A DNA stretch of 64,000 nt from Paenibacillus terrigena DSM 21567. Lineage in GTDB: Bacteria > Bacillota > Bacilli > Paenibacillales > Paenibacillaceae. A model generated the notes under the pieces. That model saw nothing but the letters and a program-made list of their open reading frames with translations. It was not told the origin of the DNA and ran no database searches. The translations under genes and the position numbers were made by a program. Where the stretch lies: NCBI RefSeq assembly GCF_000374845.1, contig NZ_KB895420.1:62001-126000 (forward strand). The letters are read 5' to 3'. Position 1 is the stretch's first letter. Every line of letters starts with the position of its first letter. Below are positions 23,922-31,611 of this stretch, in pieces.

Positions 23922-26294
23922 CTATGGATTGGCATTAACTAAGATCTTAGCACCGGCCCAGTCTGCATGGTCATAATTGTTATTGTCGCCGCCTTTCGTG
24001 ACGACGAGCTTAAGCATTTTGGCTCCGGTGATATCGACATCGACATGCTGTACCGGTGAACTGCTATACAATTCGCCGCTGTCATAGATCTTATTCCCAT
24101 CGGCCCAAACTTGGAATACGACAGAACCATTGTCTCCAACTTCATCATCAATACCTACGTCAGCAATAAATTTGGCGAATTTGCCGCCAATGTAATAGGT
24201 GATGGCAGAATCTGCATGCGTTCCAAGTCCTTTCTCATACGTTGTGCCATCGATGGTGATTGGTTGCCCATCCCCTGAACCGGACTCTCCATTGCTCCGA
24301 TCTCGCTCAACAGGTCCCCAGCCGTTCGCTGCTTCAAGCCAATTCATATCGCTAAGATAGGTATCCGTTGCCGGCGGAGCTGCATACACTTTGATCTGGC
24401 TTGCTGCCTGCTTTTCTCCCTGTTCATTACCTCGATAATTAAAATCTGCCTTGGCATGGATGTCGTATACTCCCGTTGTCGCACCGCTCGACACGGTCAT
24501 ATCCCACGTCGTCGTAATGGACTTTCCTGGAGGAAGATTGTGAAATGTGATCGGCGAAGTCGCATTCACGACCCATCCGTTAGGCGTCTGTAACTGGATT
24601 GCGATCCTCTGAAGCGCTATTTTGCCGTTATTTGTAAATGTCATCGTGACCTGGCCGGATTGACCTGCTTCAACAGTAGGATCTGACGTTATCGTAAGAT
24701 TCGTTGTCGGCTGGGCCATATTCGGCGTGCCGGGTTGGACTTTGAACATGGCTGCCCCATGGGACGGCACATCGGCGCTAATGATGTTCGTTGCTGCGCT
24801 TTCACTGTGCTCCCACAGGTCGCGTACGATATATACAGGAGCCTTCTTCAAGCCGAGCTCATCGATGTTCAAACTCATGGTTGTCGATGACTGGCTCCGG
24901 TTAAAGAACAATACGGCCTTGTCTCCGTTAGATAATGGTTTTACCCATACTTCATAGTCTCCGTCGTCACGTATTTTACTTCCCTGTACACCTGCCGGGT
25001 CCTGGTCAATGGCAATGACTTCTTTGTTCAGTAGGATCTTCTTCGTCGCATCCGACATGGCTGTAATATCGTTGCCTGCGATGAGAGGCGATGCCATGAT
25101 GCTCCACAAGCTGAAATGCGCACGGTACTCCGTATCCGTCATCCCGCCGTTGCCAACCTCCAGCATATCCGGATCATTCCAGTGTCCCGGTCCTGCATAC
25201 TGGGCAAGTACGGAATTTTCGTCCAATAAGGTTGTCATGCTGTTCCACGTATCGGTAATATCGCCGGTTGTACGCCAGAGGTGTCCTACCGACGGACCCC
25301 ATAGCCAGGGCTTATTGGCTCCCCATTCACAAATACTGAATATGATTTGGCGTCCTGTCGCTACGAGTGCATCTCTCATGGCTCCGTATTGTTGTTCCGA
25401 GATCTTGGAGCCATCCTCCGGGTTGTAGAACTTGATCGTATTTTCACCTTGCTTTAAAGCAACTTGAATTGGATAAGCAGCCGTAGTACCCCAACCTCCT
25501 GAAGAAGGTAAGCTGTATTTTTGTCCCGCACCGCCGTTCGCGCTGACGTACAGATTTCTGTTGGCGTCCCCATTCATATAGTAAATGGTTACTGTATAAT
25601 TGCCTGCCGCAGGTGCATTAATTTTATTGATAATTAATTCACCAGAGTTATTGCCGATATATCCGACCTTCGTGCCGACTATTTTGGCGTTTCCGACAAG
25701 CGTATTGTCAGGCGATTCCGCTTCATATGTCTTGGTGTTCTTTCCATCGGATATAACGATCTTATCTAGATCTGGCGCATAGGTAGATGGTCTCTCATTA
25801 TAGCAGAAGTCATATTTTAAATAGTCTACTTCCCATTCCGCGAATTTTGCGGCGTCTCTTTTCTCATTACCTTGGCTCGCCGGTAGACCCATACAGGTCT
25901 TCGTACCGTTAGAGGAGTAAATCCCAAGCTTTAAGCCTTTACTGTGAACATAATCCGCAACCCCCTTGATTCCGTCGGGGAACCTAGTAGGGTCGGGCAC
26001 GAGGTCGCCGTTCGCATCCCTGGATCCGGTCATCCAGTTATCATCGATGTTGATATACTGATAACCTGCATCCTTCATGCCGTTCTCTACCATAGCGTCT
26101 GCCATGGCCATTATCTTCCATTGATCTATATTGCCGCCAAACTTGTTCCAGCTGTTCCATCCCATAGGGGGAGTAAGGGCAAGTCCATCATCTAGTGCAT
26201 ATGCCGTTGGTGTCAGCTTGCTCATGACGCCTGTCTGGATCCATAGGGCACATACCAGTGCAATGGATAACAATAACACTTTGAACCTACGCAT
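23922..26294 (-). CDS. Secreted GH27 alpha-galactosidase with internal CBM and C-terminal NPCBM module
   Basis: 790 aa from ATG 26294 (TTTTGGAGG 7 bases upstream). Order: signal peptide (MRRFKVLLLSIALV...TAYA), then the start of a GH27 barrel (LTPPMGWNSWNKFG, nucleophile Asp in YLKYDFCYNE). Next comes an inserted CBM35/CBM6-like beta-sandwich (KTYEAESPDN ... GENTIKFYNPEDG). The barrel then resumes (IIFSICEWG, acid/base Asp in GPGHWNDPDM). After that there is a NEW3/alpha-galactosidase-associated domain (LTITSDPTVEAGQSG) and an NPCBM domain at the C-terminus (THADSAITYYIGG). It would hydrolyse alpha-1,6-galactosides or galactomannan side chains outside the cell. A CBM interrupting the catalytic barrel is less common than appended CBMs. 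A palindrome lies upstream at 26417. Confidence 0.92.
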   Translation of the reverse strand: MRRFKVLLLSIALVCALWIQTGVMSKLTPTAYALDDGLALTPPMGWNSWNKFGGNIDQWKIMAMADAMVENGMKDAGYQYINIDDNWMTGSRDANGDLVPDPTRFPDGIKGVADYVHSKGLKLGIYSSNGTKTCMGLPASQGNEKRDAAKFAEWEVDYLKYDFCYNERPSTYAPDLDKIVISDGKNTKTYEAESPDNTLVGNAKIVGTKVGYIGNNSGELIINKINAPAAGNYTVTIYYMNGDANRNLYVSANGGAGQKYSLPSSGGWGTTAAYPIQVALKQGENTIKFYNPEDGSKISEQQYGAMRDALVATGRQIIFSICEWGANKPWLWGPSVGHLWRTTGDITDTWNSMTTLLDENSVLAQYAGPGHWNDPDMLEVGNGGMTDTEYRAHFSLWSIMASPLIAGNDITAMSDATKKILLNKEVIAIDQDPAGVQGSKIRDDGDYEVWVKPLSNGDKAVLFFNRSQSSTTMSLNIDELGLKKAPVYIVRDLWEHSESAATNIISADVPSHGAAMFKVQPGTPNMAQPTTNLTITSDPTVEAGQSGQVTMTFTNNGKIALQRIAIQLQTPNGWVVNATSPITFHNLPPGKSITTTWDMTVSSGATTGVYDIHAKADFNYRGNEQGEKQAASQIKVYAAPPATDTYLSDMNWLEAANGWGPVERDRSNGESGSGDGQPITIDGTTYEKGLGTHADSAITYYIGGKFAKFIADVGIDDEVGDNGSVVFQVWADGNKIYDSGELYSSSPVQHVDVDITGAKMLKLVVTKGGDNNNYDHADWAGAKILVNANP

Positions 26295-26416
26295 ACGATT
26301 ACCTCCAAAATGATTTAGTTCTTTATATCTGATAACGTGTATGTAATGATTCTCTGAGTTATCACCAGCCTTCCATTTTAATGGAGATAGCTTACTATGT
26401 TTAGGGAACGCCATCA

Positions 26417-26433
26417 TTTACATAATATGTAAA
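26417..26433. promoter_or_regulatory. Palindromic operator upstream of the alpha-galactosidase
   Basis: TTTACATAATATGTAAA is a perfect palindrome with 7-bp arms about 120 bases before the alpha-galactosidase start. Its position suits a sugar-responsive repressor or activator site; the protein that binds it is unknown. Confidence 0.4.
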
Positions 26434-26499
26434 CGCCTATTTGTGTATGCGGCAAATCTTTGCTGCCGGTATGAAACCTGTCGTAATAGGAGTGTTAGA

Positions 26500-26747
26500 A
26501 TGGATAATACGGTTAACAATCAACTATGCACATTGTTTCTGCGTAGTGGAAGTTCCGAGGAAGGAAGAGAGGTTGTATTTGGCATCAAGGTTGATTTTTA
26601 TAATATCAGTAGATTTAGGTGTTGATGAAAAGATTGGGAAGAGATGATATATTATCAGCAATTGAAGTTGAGAGACTCCTACGTCCAGACTACGGGATGC
26701 AGGCGATTCGCAAAGCTAATAATTTTATGCGATCCTTGAGAAGATAA
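26500..26747 (+). pseudogene. Two short frames, probable remnant of one gene
   Basis: ATG 26500 has AGGAG 8 bases upstream and encodes 41 aa (MDNTVNNQLCTLFLRSGSS ... FYNISRFRC). Its TGA overlaps ATG 26625, which opens a 40-aa frame (MKRLGRDDILSAIEVERLL ... NNFMRSLRR). Both read as plausible protein and may be a single frameshifted gene. No family recognised. Confidence 0.35.
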
Positions 26748-26800
26748 AAAATGATATTCATAAAATATTAGGTTTAATAAAAGAGGGGGGGGTACACGTT

Positions 26801-27763
26801 ATGCCAAAAAACGATAATATGCTGGCCATTCTATGGATGCTGAATTCGGGCGTAAAAATGACTGCAAAACAAATATCCGAAAAGTTAGAAATAAATATTA
26901 GGACGGTTTATCGGTATATTGATGCACTATGTGCCAGTGGAGTGCCTATAATATCCGACGCAGGTCATAATGGCGGGTATAGCTTGCTGAATAATTTTAT
27001 CAGAGCACCTCTGCTATTTGATATGGAAGAAAAAAAGGCACTCCTTCATGCTGCTGTTTTTGCAAAAGAAGCCGGATACCCTTTGAGTGAGGCATTAGGC
27101 CATGCGACATCAAAGTTGAAAATGTATTCGAATCAGGAGCAGGAAAGTATACTTAGCCGTCATTTAGCCGGATTTGAAGTTATTAACCGCAGGGGAGACC
27201 CTTCTGTTCAGCCGGTATTGGCGGAATTGGAGCAGGCTGTAGCACACGAATTCTCTGTAGAAATTGATTATCGCACAAGCCGTGAAGAACAACCCAAGAA
27301 TAGGGTGATAGACCCCTATGGAATGGTTAACTGGAACAATAAATGGTATACGGTTGCATTTTGCCATCTAAGGCAGGAGATCCGCAGCTTTCGGGCAGAA
27401 CGGATTCTACAAATCAAGCGTACTCAAATCCTATTTAAGCGTCCCGAAGCTTTTTCGGCCCGTGAATTTTTTATGCGAAATCTGTTACCCGATTTAGCGG
27501 GCAAGGACGGGTTGATTTCTTTAATTATCGGAGGCAGGTCAGAGGCATTGGATGACTTATGCCTGCATTGGTTTTTGGGGCATCATCTGAAAGAGCGGAC
27601 ATCCAATCAAGCCATCTTTTTACTTGAGGAACAATCAATGCATACCTATGTCCCTCATTTTCTCCTATCCTACGGGAAATCTATTCAAGTCATCGAACCA
27701 CAGAGTTTGAAGGAAAAACTTGTTGCAGTTGCTTCGGAGTTAATGGAATATTATCAACTTTAA
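26801..27763 (+). CDS. HTH-WYL family transcriptional regulator
   Basis: 320 aa, start preceded by a very G-rich ribosome binding site. An HTH_11-type winged helix at residues ~7-60 (MTAKQISEKLEINIRTVYRYIDAL ... GHNGGYSL) is followed by a WYL domain (VEIDYRTS ... RVIDPYGMVNWNNKWYTVAFCH ... IRSFRAERIL). WYL proteins usually sense a ligand and control a nearby operon. The PfpI-like and VOC genes start 110 bases downstream on the same strand after a terminator and are the likely targets. Some WYL regulators control defence genes, but nothing here links this one to the island. Confidence 0.88.
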   Translation: MPKNDNMLAILWMLNSGVKMTAKQISEKLEINIRTVYRYIDALCASGVPIISDAGHNGGYSLLNNFIRAPLLFDMEEKKALLHAAVFAKEAGYPLSEALGHATSKLKMYSNQEQESILSRHLAGFEVINRRGDPSVQPVLAELEQAVAHEFSVEIDYRTSREEQPKNRVIDPYGMVNWNNKWYTVAFCHLRQEIRSFRAERILQIKRTQILFKRPEAFSAREFFMRNLLPDLAGKDGLISLIIGGRSEALDDLCLHWFLGHHLKERTSNQAIFLLEEQSMHTYVPHFLLSYGKSIQVIEPQSLKEKLVAVASELMEYYQL

Positions 27764-27764
27764 T

Positions 27765-27800
27765 AACTTCACTGACAGCAGATGTCAGTGAAGTTTTTTT
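27765..27800 (+). terminator. Terminator after the WYL regulator
   Basis: 13-bp perfect stem AACTTCACTGACA / TGTCAGTGAAGTT, 5-base loop, then TTTTTT. Confidence 0.85.
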
Positions 27801-27872
27801 ATAATGATGATGATCATTGATTACCGATGGATGGTAGCACTTGATGAATTGTAAAATAAGGAGAACTTGCAA

Positions 27873-28499
27873 ATGAATCATACGGTATATCTTTATGTGT
27901 TTGACACTATGGCAGACTGGGAAATAGGTTATTTAACGGCCGAACTGAACTCGGGAAGATATTATAAAACGGGGATGGCCCCATCAAAAATAGTTACCGT
28001 GGGAATTGAAAAAACTCCTGTAACTACAATGGGCGGGTTGAAAATACTGCCTGACATCCAACTGGATGAGTGCAGCATTGAAAACACAGATGCATTGATT
28101 TTACCCGGAGGAGAGACATGGACAGAAACCATTCACCAACCCATCTTAAAAATCGCGCAAAGGTGTTTACAGGAAGATATATTGGTTGCAGCGATTTGCG
28201 GCGCTACAATGGCACTTGCCCAGACAGGATTGCTGAATTCACGTTGGCATACAAGCAATGATCTGGAATACCTTAAAATGATCTGTCCCACGTACACGGG
28301 CGAAAAGTATTACAAAATGGAGTCTGCAGTAACGGATGGAAAATTGATCACTGCATCTGGAATAGCTCCGTTGGAATTTTCTGTACACGTCTTGAAAGCT
28401 CTGGGTGCGTTTTCTTCAGAAACATTAGATGCCTGGTATAGTCTTAATAAGACTCATGAATCCAAGTATTTCTATGAGTTGATGAATTCAATCCAATGA
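27873..28499 (+). CDS. DJ-1/PfpI-family glutamine amidotransferase-like protein
   Basis: 208 aa from ATG 27873 (AAGGAG 9 bases upstream). DJ-1/PfpI features: an N-terminal strand VYLYVFDTMADWEIGYL, an ALILPGGETW loop, and the nucleophile elbow VAAICGATMAL with the reactive Cys. Family members act as glyoxalases, deglycases, proteases or stress proteins; the exact activity cannot be told from sequence. It is followed by a VOC-family gene, so a small detoxification unit under the WYL regulator is plausible. Confidence 0.85.
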   Translation: MNHTVYLYVFDTMADWEIGYLTAELNSGRYYKTGMAPSKIVTVGIEKTPVTTMGGLKILPDIQLDECSIENTDALILPGGETWTETIHQPILKIAQRCLQEDILVAAICGATMALAQTGLLNSRWHTSNDLEYLKMICPTYTGEKYYKMESAVTDGKLITASGIAPLEFSVHVLKALGAFSSETLDAWYSLNKTHESKYFYELMNSIQ

Positions 28500-28550
28500 A
28501 GGTATAAGCATAAAATTGATAGGTTATGATCATTTAAAGGAGGAGTAAAA

Positions 28551-29075
28551 ATGACTGAAAGCAGAGAATATATGGGAGTGTCAGGTAAATATACAAAGAA
28601 TGGAACACCCAACGGCTGTACATCTATTACCCCATTTATAACAGTGAAGAATCCTTCTGAAGCAATAGAGTTCTATAAAACTGTTTTCAATGCAAGGGTT
28701 AAGGATATTACTGAATATCCTGATGGAAATGGCAATAAAATAATTGTTCATGCGGAATTAGATTTTGGAAATGGTTTTTTGCAGCTGGGGGCAGCGAATC
28801 CGGCATATAAATTGGTCTTGCCGCCAGATGAAGACAATGCGTGTTATTCTTTAGGAATTTACGTAATTCATGTTGATCAGGTAATTGAAAATGCGGTAGC
28901 AAGAGGAGCAAAAGTAAGGGAACCGGTTGTAAACTTTGTTTCAGGTGATCGATTCGGAAGTATATTGGATCCTTTTGGAGTAAGATGGTCTATTATGACT
29001 AGGATTGAGGATTTGTCAGAAGAAGAAAGTAGTCGGAGGGTCGCTGAATGGGCCAAAAGCTTTAGTCGAGAATAA
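28551..29075 (+). CDS. VOC-superfamily (PhnB/glyoxalase-like) protein
   Basis: 174 aa, AAAGGAGGAG before ATG. One VOC domain: ITPFITVKNPSEAIEFYKTVF, a beta-alpha-beta repeat with VHAELDFGNGFLQLG and ENAVARGAKVREPV, and DRFGSILDPFGVRWSIMTR at the end, the usual PhnB-like layout. The fold is shared by glyoxalase I, fosfomycin or bleomycin resistance proteins and dioxygenases; substrate unknown. It lies 51 bases downstream of the PfpI-like gene, probably co-transcribed. Confidence 0.85.
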   Translation: MTESREYMGVSGKYTKNGTPNGCTSITPFITVKNPSEAIEFYKTVFNARVKDITEYPDGNGNKIIVHAELDFGNGFLQLGAANPAYKLVLPPDEDNACYSLGIYVIHVDQVIENAVARGAKVREPVVNFVSGDRFGSILDPFGVRWSIMTRIEDLSEEESSRRVAEWAKSFSRE

Positions 29076-29205
29076 ATGCAATAACTGTTTTAATAAAAAA
29101 CGTTAAAGTGACAATTTGCTGAAATGATGTAATAGAAATGCTGGTGCCAAATAGTTGGCGAAAATAGAAACTTCAAAATTTTGAGGTTGAAAAAGCAATC
29201 TTTCG

Positions 29206-29332
29206 AAAATATACCGTGTCGCCAAGGGGCTACCAGCTTCATACGGCATCATTATCACCGCCACAAGGCATGTGGAGTGTTGCTCACTATTGGTGAAGCA
29301 GGATACTTAAATAAGGGATGTATTGGCGGAAA
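29206..29332 (+). repeat. Dispersed repeat, copy B
   Basis: AATATACCGTG, CATACGG and then GCATGTGGAGTG...GTATTGGCGGAAA occur in the same order as at 14355-14493. The best-matching core is 29268-29332. It sits directly before a terminator, as if it were the 3' end of a former transcription unit. Confidence 0.5.
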
Positions 29333-29336
29333 TAGT

Positions 29337-29364
29337 AAAGAGGGGCGGCGAACCCCTCTTTTTG
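29337..29364 (+). terminator. Rho-independent terminator
   Basis: Perfect 9-bp stem AAAGAGGGG / CCCCTCTTT with CGGCGAA loop, continuing into TTTTG. No intact gene precedes it closely; it follows the repeat at 29268-29332. Confidence 0.75.
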
Positions 29365-29553
29365 TTATTAAGTCCGTTATGGTACTATTCTTATTCTTGA
29401 ACTAAAATACTAAAAAATTCAAGGAATAGGGAGCATCACTTTCAATAACGAACGGATGTTGTACTTGCACGCCTACCACGCTCCAAATCTTGTTCTTTGG
29501 AAATGCTGTATAATGATTACGTATAACAATTATATTATGGAGGAATATATCAA

Positions 29554-30156
29554 ATGCCAGACATAATTGAAGAGCTTAAGAAAATGTCTCAAAAAAAGGG
29601 ATTTGAAAATAAAACTGATTTTCAACAGTTGCTGGAAAAATGCAAGACCATAGCGTTGTCAAGTGAAGATGTTGAATTTTTAACAGAACTATATTCTTTA
29701 GCAAAAAATTTGTACATTCGTAACACAATAATGATGTCACTTGTGTTTTGTGAGTATATTGATTTAAAGGATTTTTTCTTCAAAGCCTTTAAAAAAGAAC
29801 GCTATCTAGATATGAGATTGACTGCAATCCGAGGATACGCGAATTATGCCACTGAAAAAGAAGTAGAGAAACTGATGTCTAAGTTCATAGAAATTCTGAT
29901 GAAGCGTCCTGAAAATACACCATATAACTATCAAGAATATGAGTTGATTCGTTCTGCTTTTGGGTTACCGTATTTAGTAAATAGATTTGGATACGCTTGT
30001 TTTATTCAGGCATATGCACAAGAAGAACAACAATACAATGCAATGCCAGATGCTTTCAAAGGACATTTTACGATAGATGAAAAAGGAGATTCTGTCCAAC
30101 TTCGGTCATCAGAAGAAACCAAGAAAATGATTGATGAATTTTGGGGCAGAGTATAA
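29554..30156 (+). CDS. Hypothetical helical protein, immunity-like
   Basis: 200 aa, TATGGAGG before ATG. It is all-helical by composition, with HEAT-like tandem helices (VEFLTELYSLAKNLYIRNTIM, MRLTAIRGYANYATEKEVEKL) and a conserved-looking FGYACFIQAYA motif. No catalytic signature. Proteins of this size and type often appear as orphan immunity proteins for polymorphic toxins, and the next gene also looks like that class. No toxin gene is visible. The function is unproven. Confidence 0.65.
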   Translation: MPDIIEELKKMSQKKGFENKTDFQQLLEKCKTIALSSEDVEFLTELYSLAKNLYIRNTIMMSLVFCEYIDLKDFFFKAFKKERYLDMRLTAIRGYANYATEKEVEKLMSKFIEILMKRPENTPYNYQEYELIRSAFGLPYLVNRFGYACFIQAYAQEEQQYNAMPDAFKGHFTIDEKGDSVQLRSSEETKKMIDEFWGRV

Positions 30157-30198
30157 GCATTTTCTAATTAATTCATTATGTGTAAGGAGGAAAGAGAA

Positions 30199-30903
30199 TT
30201 GAATCCGAAGAGAATATTGCTTACAAAACCGAGCAAAAATTATAAACAATATATTCATTTGATGATCACGGAGACTTCGTCAGATCTACATATTTTGAAT
30301 ATCGTGAAAGGCCGGTTAACATTACGTAAAAAAACCACTAATGCGGTGTATCAACAATATCCAATGGAAGAAGCGCTCTATCAGCTTGAGCAGTTGTCTC
30401 TGGAATACCAAGCGAAAGGATATATCGAAGAGCCTGAATCGATTCTAGATGCAATTATGATTCCTGAGGATCGTGTATTAGATAAAGCGAAGTGGCACTA
30501 TGAAGGGGATTTCCCGGAGGATTTAACAAAAGATGCTGCTTACACCGCTACGGGCATGTTCATCACTTGGTTAATTAAAAATAATTGGTTTTCAGAGGAA
30601 ATAGAGCAGCAGTTCGCTACTGAAATAGAGAAAGTAAAGAAGAAGCAACTTACGGGTGCTGAATTCTATCGAAAATGTCTGGATGGCGTGTTTTCAACCC
30701 AAGAACTTGCAGATGAGATTAAACCATTCGTGAATGAATATTTGAATATTCAAAAGGACATTTATGCAGCCGAAGACTATGTCCATACCTTTCAAGGAGT
30801 TGGACTTACATTTTACCATGTTGCTAATACATGGGAAAATTATGACTTGATTGAACCTGTAATTGAACAACGTTTTAAAGAATTTCATTCAGTATATGAG
30901 TAA
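30199..30903 (+). CDS. WGR-like/DUF7832-type protein
   Basis: 234 aa from TTG 30199; AAGGAGG lies 8 bases upstream inside the N-terminal extension of the longer frame, so the ATG at 30178 is not used. Residues ~10-75 resemble a WGR-type domain (LHILNIVKGRLTLRKKTTN ... EEALYQLEQLSLEYQAKGY), with KGR in place of WGR. The remainder (AKWHYEGDFPEDLTKDAAY, MFITWLIKNNWFSEE) matches the DUF7832-like proteins seen among immunity and SMI1-type genes. Probably cytoplasmic; probably co-transcribed with 29554-30156. Confidence 0.65.
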   Translation: MNPKRILLTKPSKNYKQYIHLMITETSSDLHILNIVKGRLTLRKKTTNAVYQQYPMEEALYQLEQLSLEYQAKGYIEEPESILDAIMIPEDRVLDKAKWHYEGDFPEDLTKDAAYTATGMFITWLIKNNWFSEEIEQQFATEIEKVKKKQLTGAEFYRKCLDGVFSTQELADEIKPFVNEYLNIQKDIYAAEDYVHTFQGVGLTFYHVANTWENYDLIEPVIEQRFKEFHSVYE

Positions 30904-30942
30904 TGTATATTTCATATAGGGATGAAGCGAGGGGATGAAGGA

Positions 30943-31554
30943 ATGGATATGCAAACGACAAGACAACGTATCCTGATAGAAGCAGAAAAACAGTTTATAG
31001 CGCTGGGGATCGCAAATGCCCAAATGAAAGATATTGCATCGGCCGTCAACATCAATAGGAGAACACTGTATCGTTATTTCCCCACGAAAGATGAATTAGC
31101 CTTCGAAATTGAAATCCTGGTGATGAAACAAATACAGGACTATCTTACGCTGGATATCGGGGATACGACCGGCAAAACGGGTTTTGAAAAAGTAAAAGCG
31201 TACTTCTTTCAGGTTGATCTGGATAAAGTCAAAGAACAGATTAAATTCACTGCCGAGTTCGACAGGTATTTTCAGGAGAGTTATCCGAATCCAGAGCTGG
31301 AACAATCGTTTATTGAAGCTTTAAACCCCGATCTGGACCCGCTGTTTCATTATATTCGCGAAGGGGTGACAGATGGCTCCATACGTAACGATCTGACGGT
31401 CGAAGAGCTGTACCACTTTATTAGCCACAGCTTTATTTCGCTCTTCCAACGTCTAATTCTGAGAGAGAACCACTTGAAAAATGAATACTGCGATAAAATT
31501 GATTTTGGCAAATCTTTTCGGGATATTGTGTTAAGTGGAATAAAGCGCACATGA
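30943..31554 (+). CDS. TetR-family regulator
   Basis: 203 aa from ATG 30943 (GGGGATGAAGGA upstream; in-frame ATG 30922 is less likely). N-terminal HTH: RILIEAEKQFIALGI, MKDIASAVNINRRTLYRYFPTKDELAF. The C-terminal ligand-binding half is diverged. It lies 40 bases after the WGR-like gene and converges on the galactosidase gene. The palindrome upstream of the sugar symporter (34669-34684) could be a TetR or LacI target, but nothing ties this regulator to it directly. Confidence 0.85.
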   Translation: MDMQTTRQRILIEAEKQFIALGIANAQMKDIASAVNINRRTLYRYFPTKDELAFEIEILVMKQIQDYLTLDIGDTTGKTGFEKVKAYFFQVDLDKVKEQIKFTAEFDRYFQESYPNPELEQSFIEALNPDLDPLFHYIREGVTDGSIRNDLTVEELYHFISHSFISLFQRLILRENHLKNEYCDKIDFGKSFRDIVLSGIKRT

Positions 31555-31611
31555 ATACCGGAGTTTATCAACTGCGGTTTCATGTGCGCGGCATCGGCGG
31601 TTATTCGATAG

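Larger units (their letters stand above)
26295..26800. other. Intergenic region with operator palindrome and ORF remnants
   Basis: It holds the palindrome at 26417-26433 and two short coding-like frames (26500-26747). Just before the WYL gene is a run AGAGGGGGGGG. No intact gene of normal length. Confidence 0.5.
29076..29553. other. Intergenic region with second dispersed-repeat copy
   Basis: It contains copy B of the 14.4-kb repeat and a strong terminator. The 74-codon frame at 29181-29405 spans both, has no ribosome binding site and was not accepted as a gene. Confidence 0.5.

Noticed and set aside
29181-29405. 74-aa ORF over repeat copy B
   Set aside because: No start signal, and it runs through a strong terminator; better explained as a repeat.
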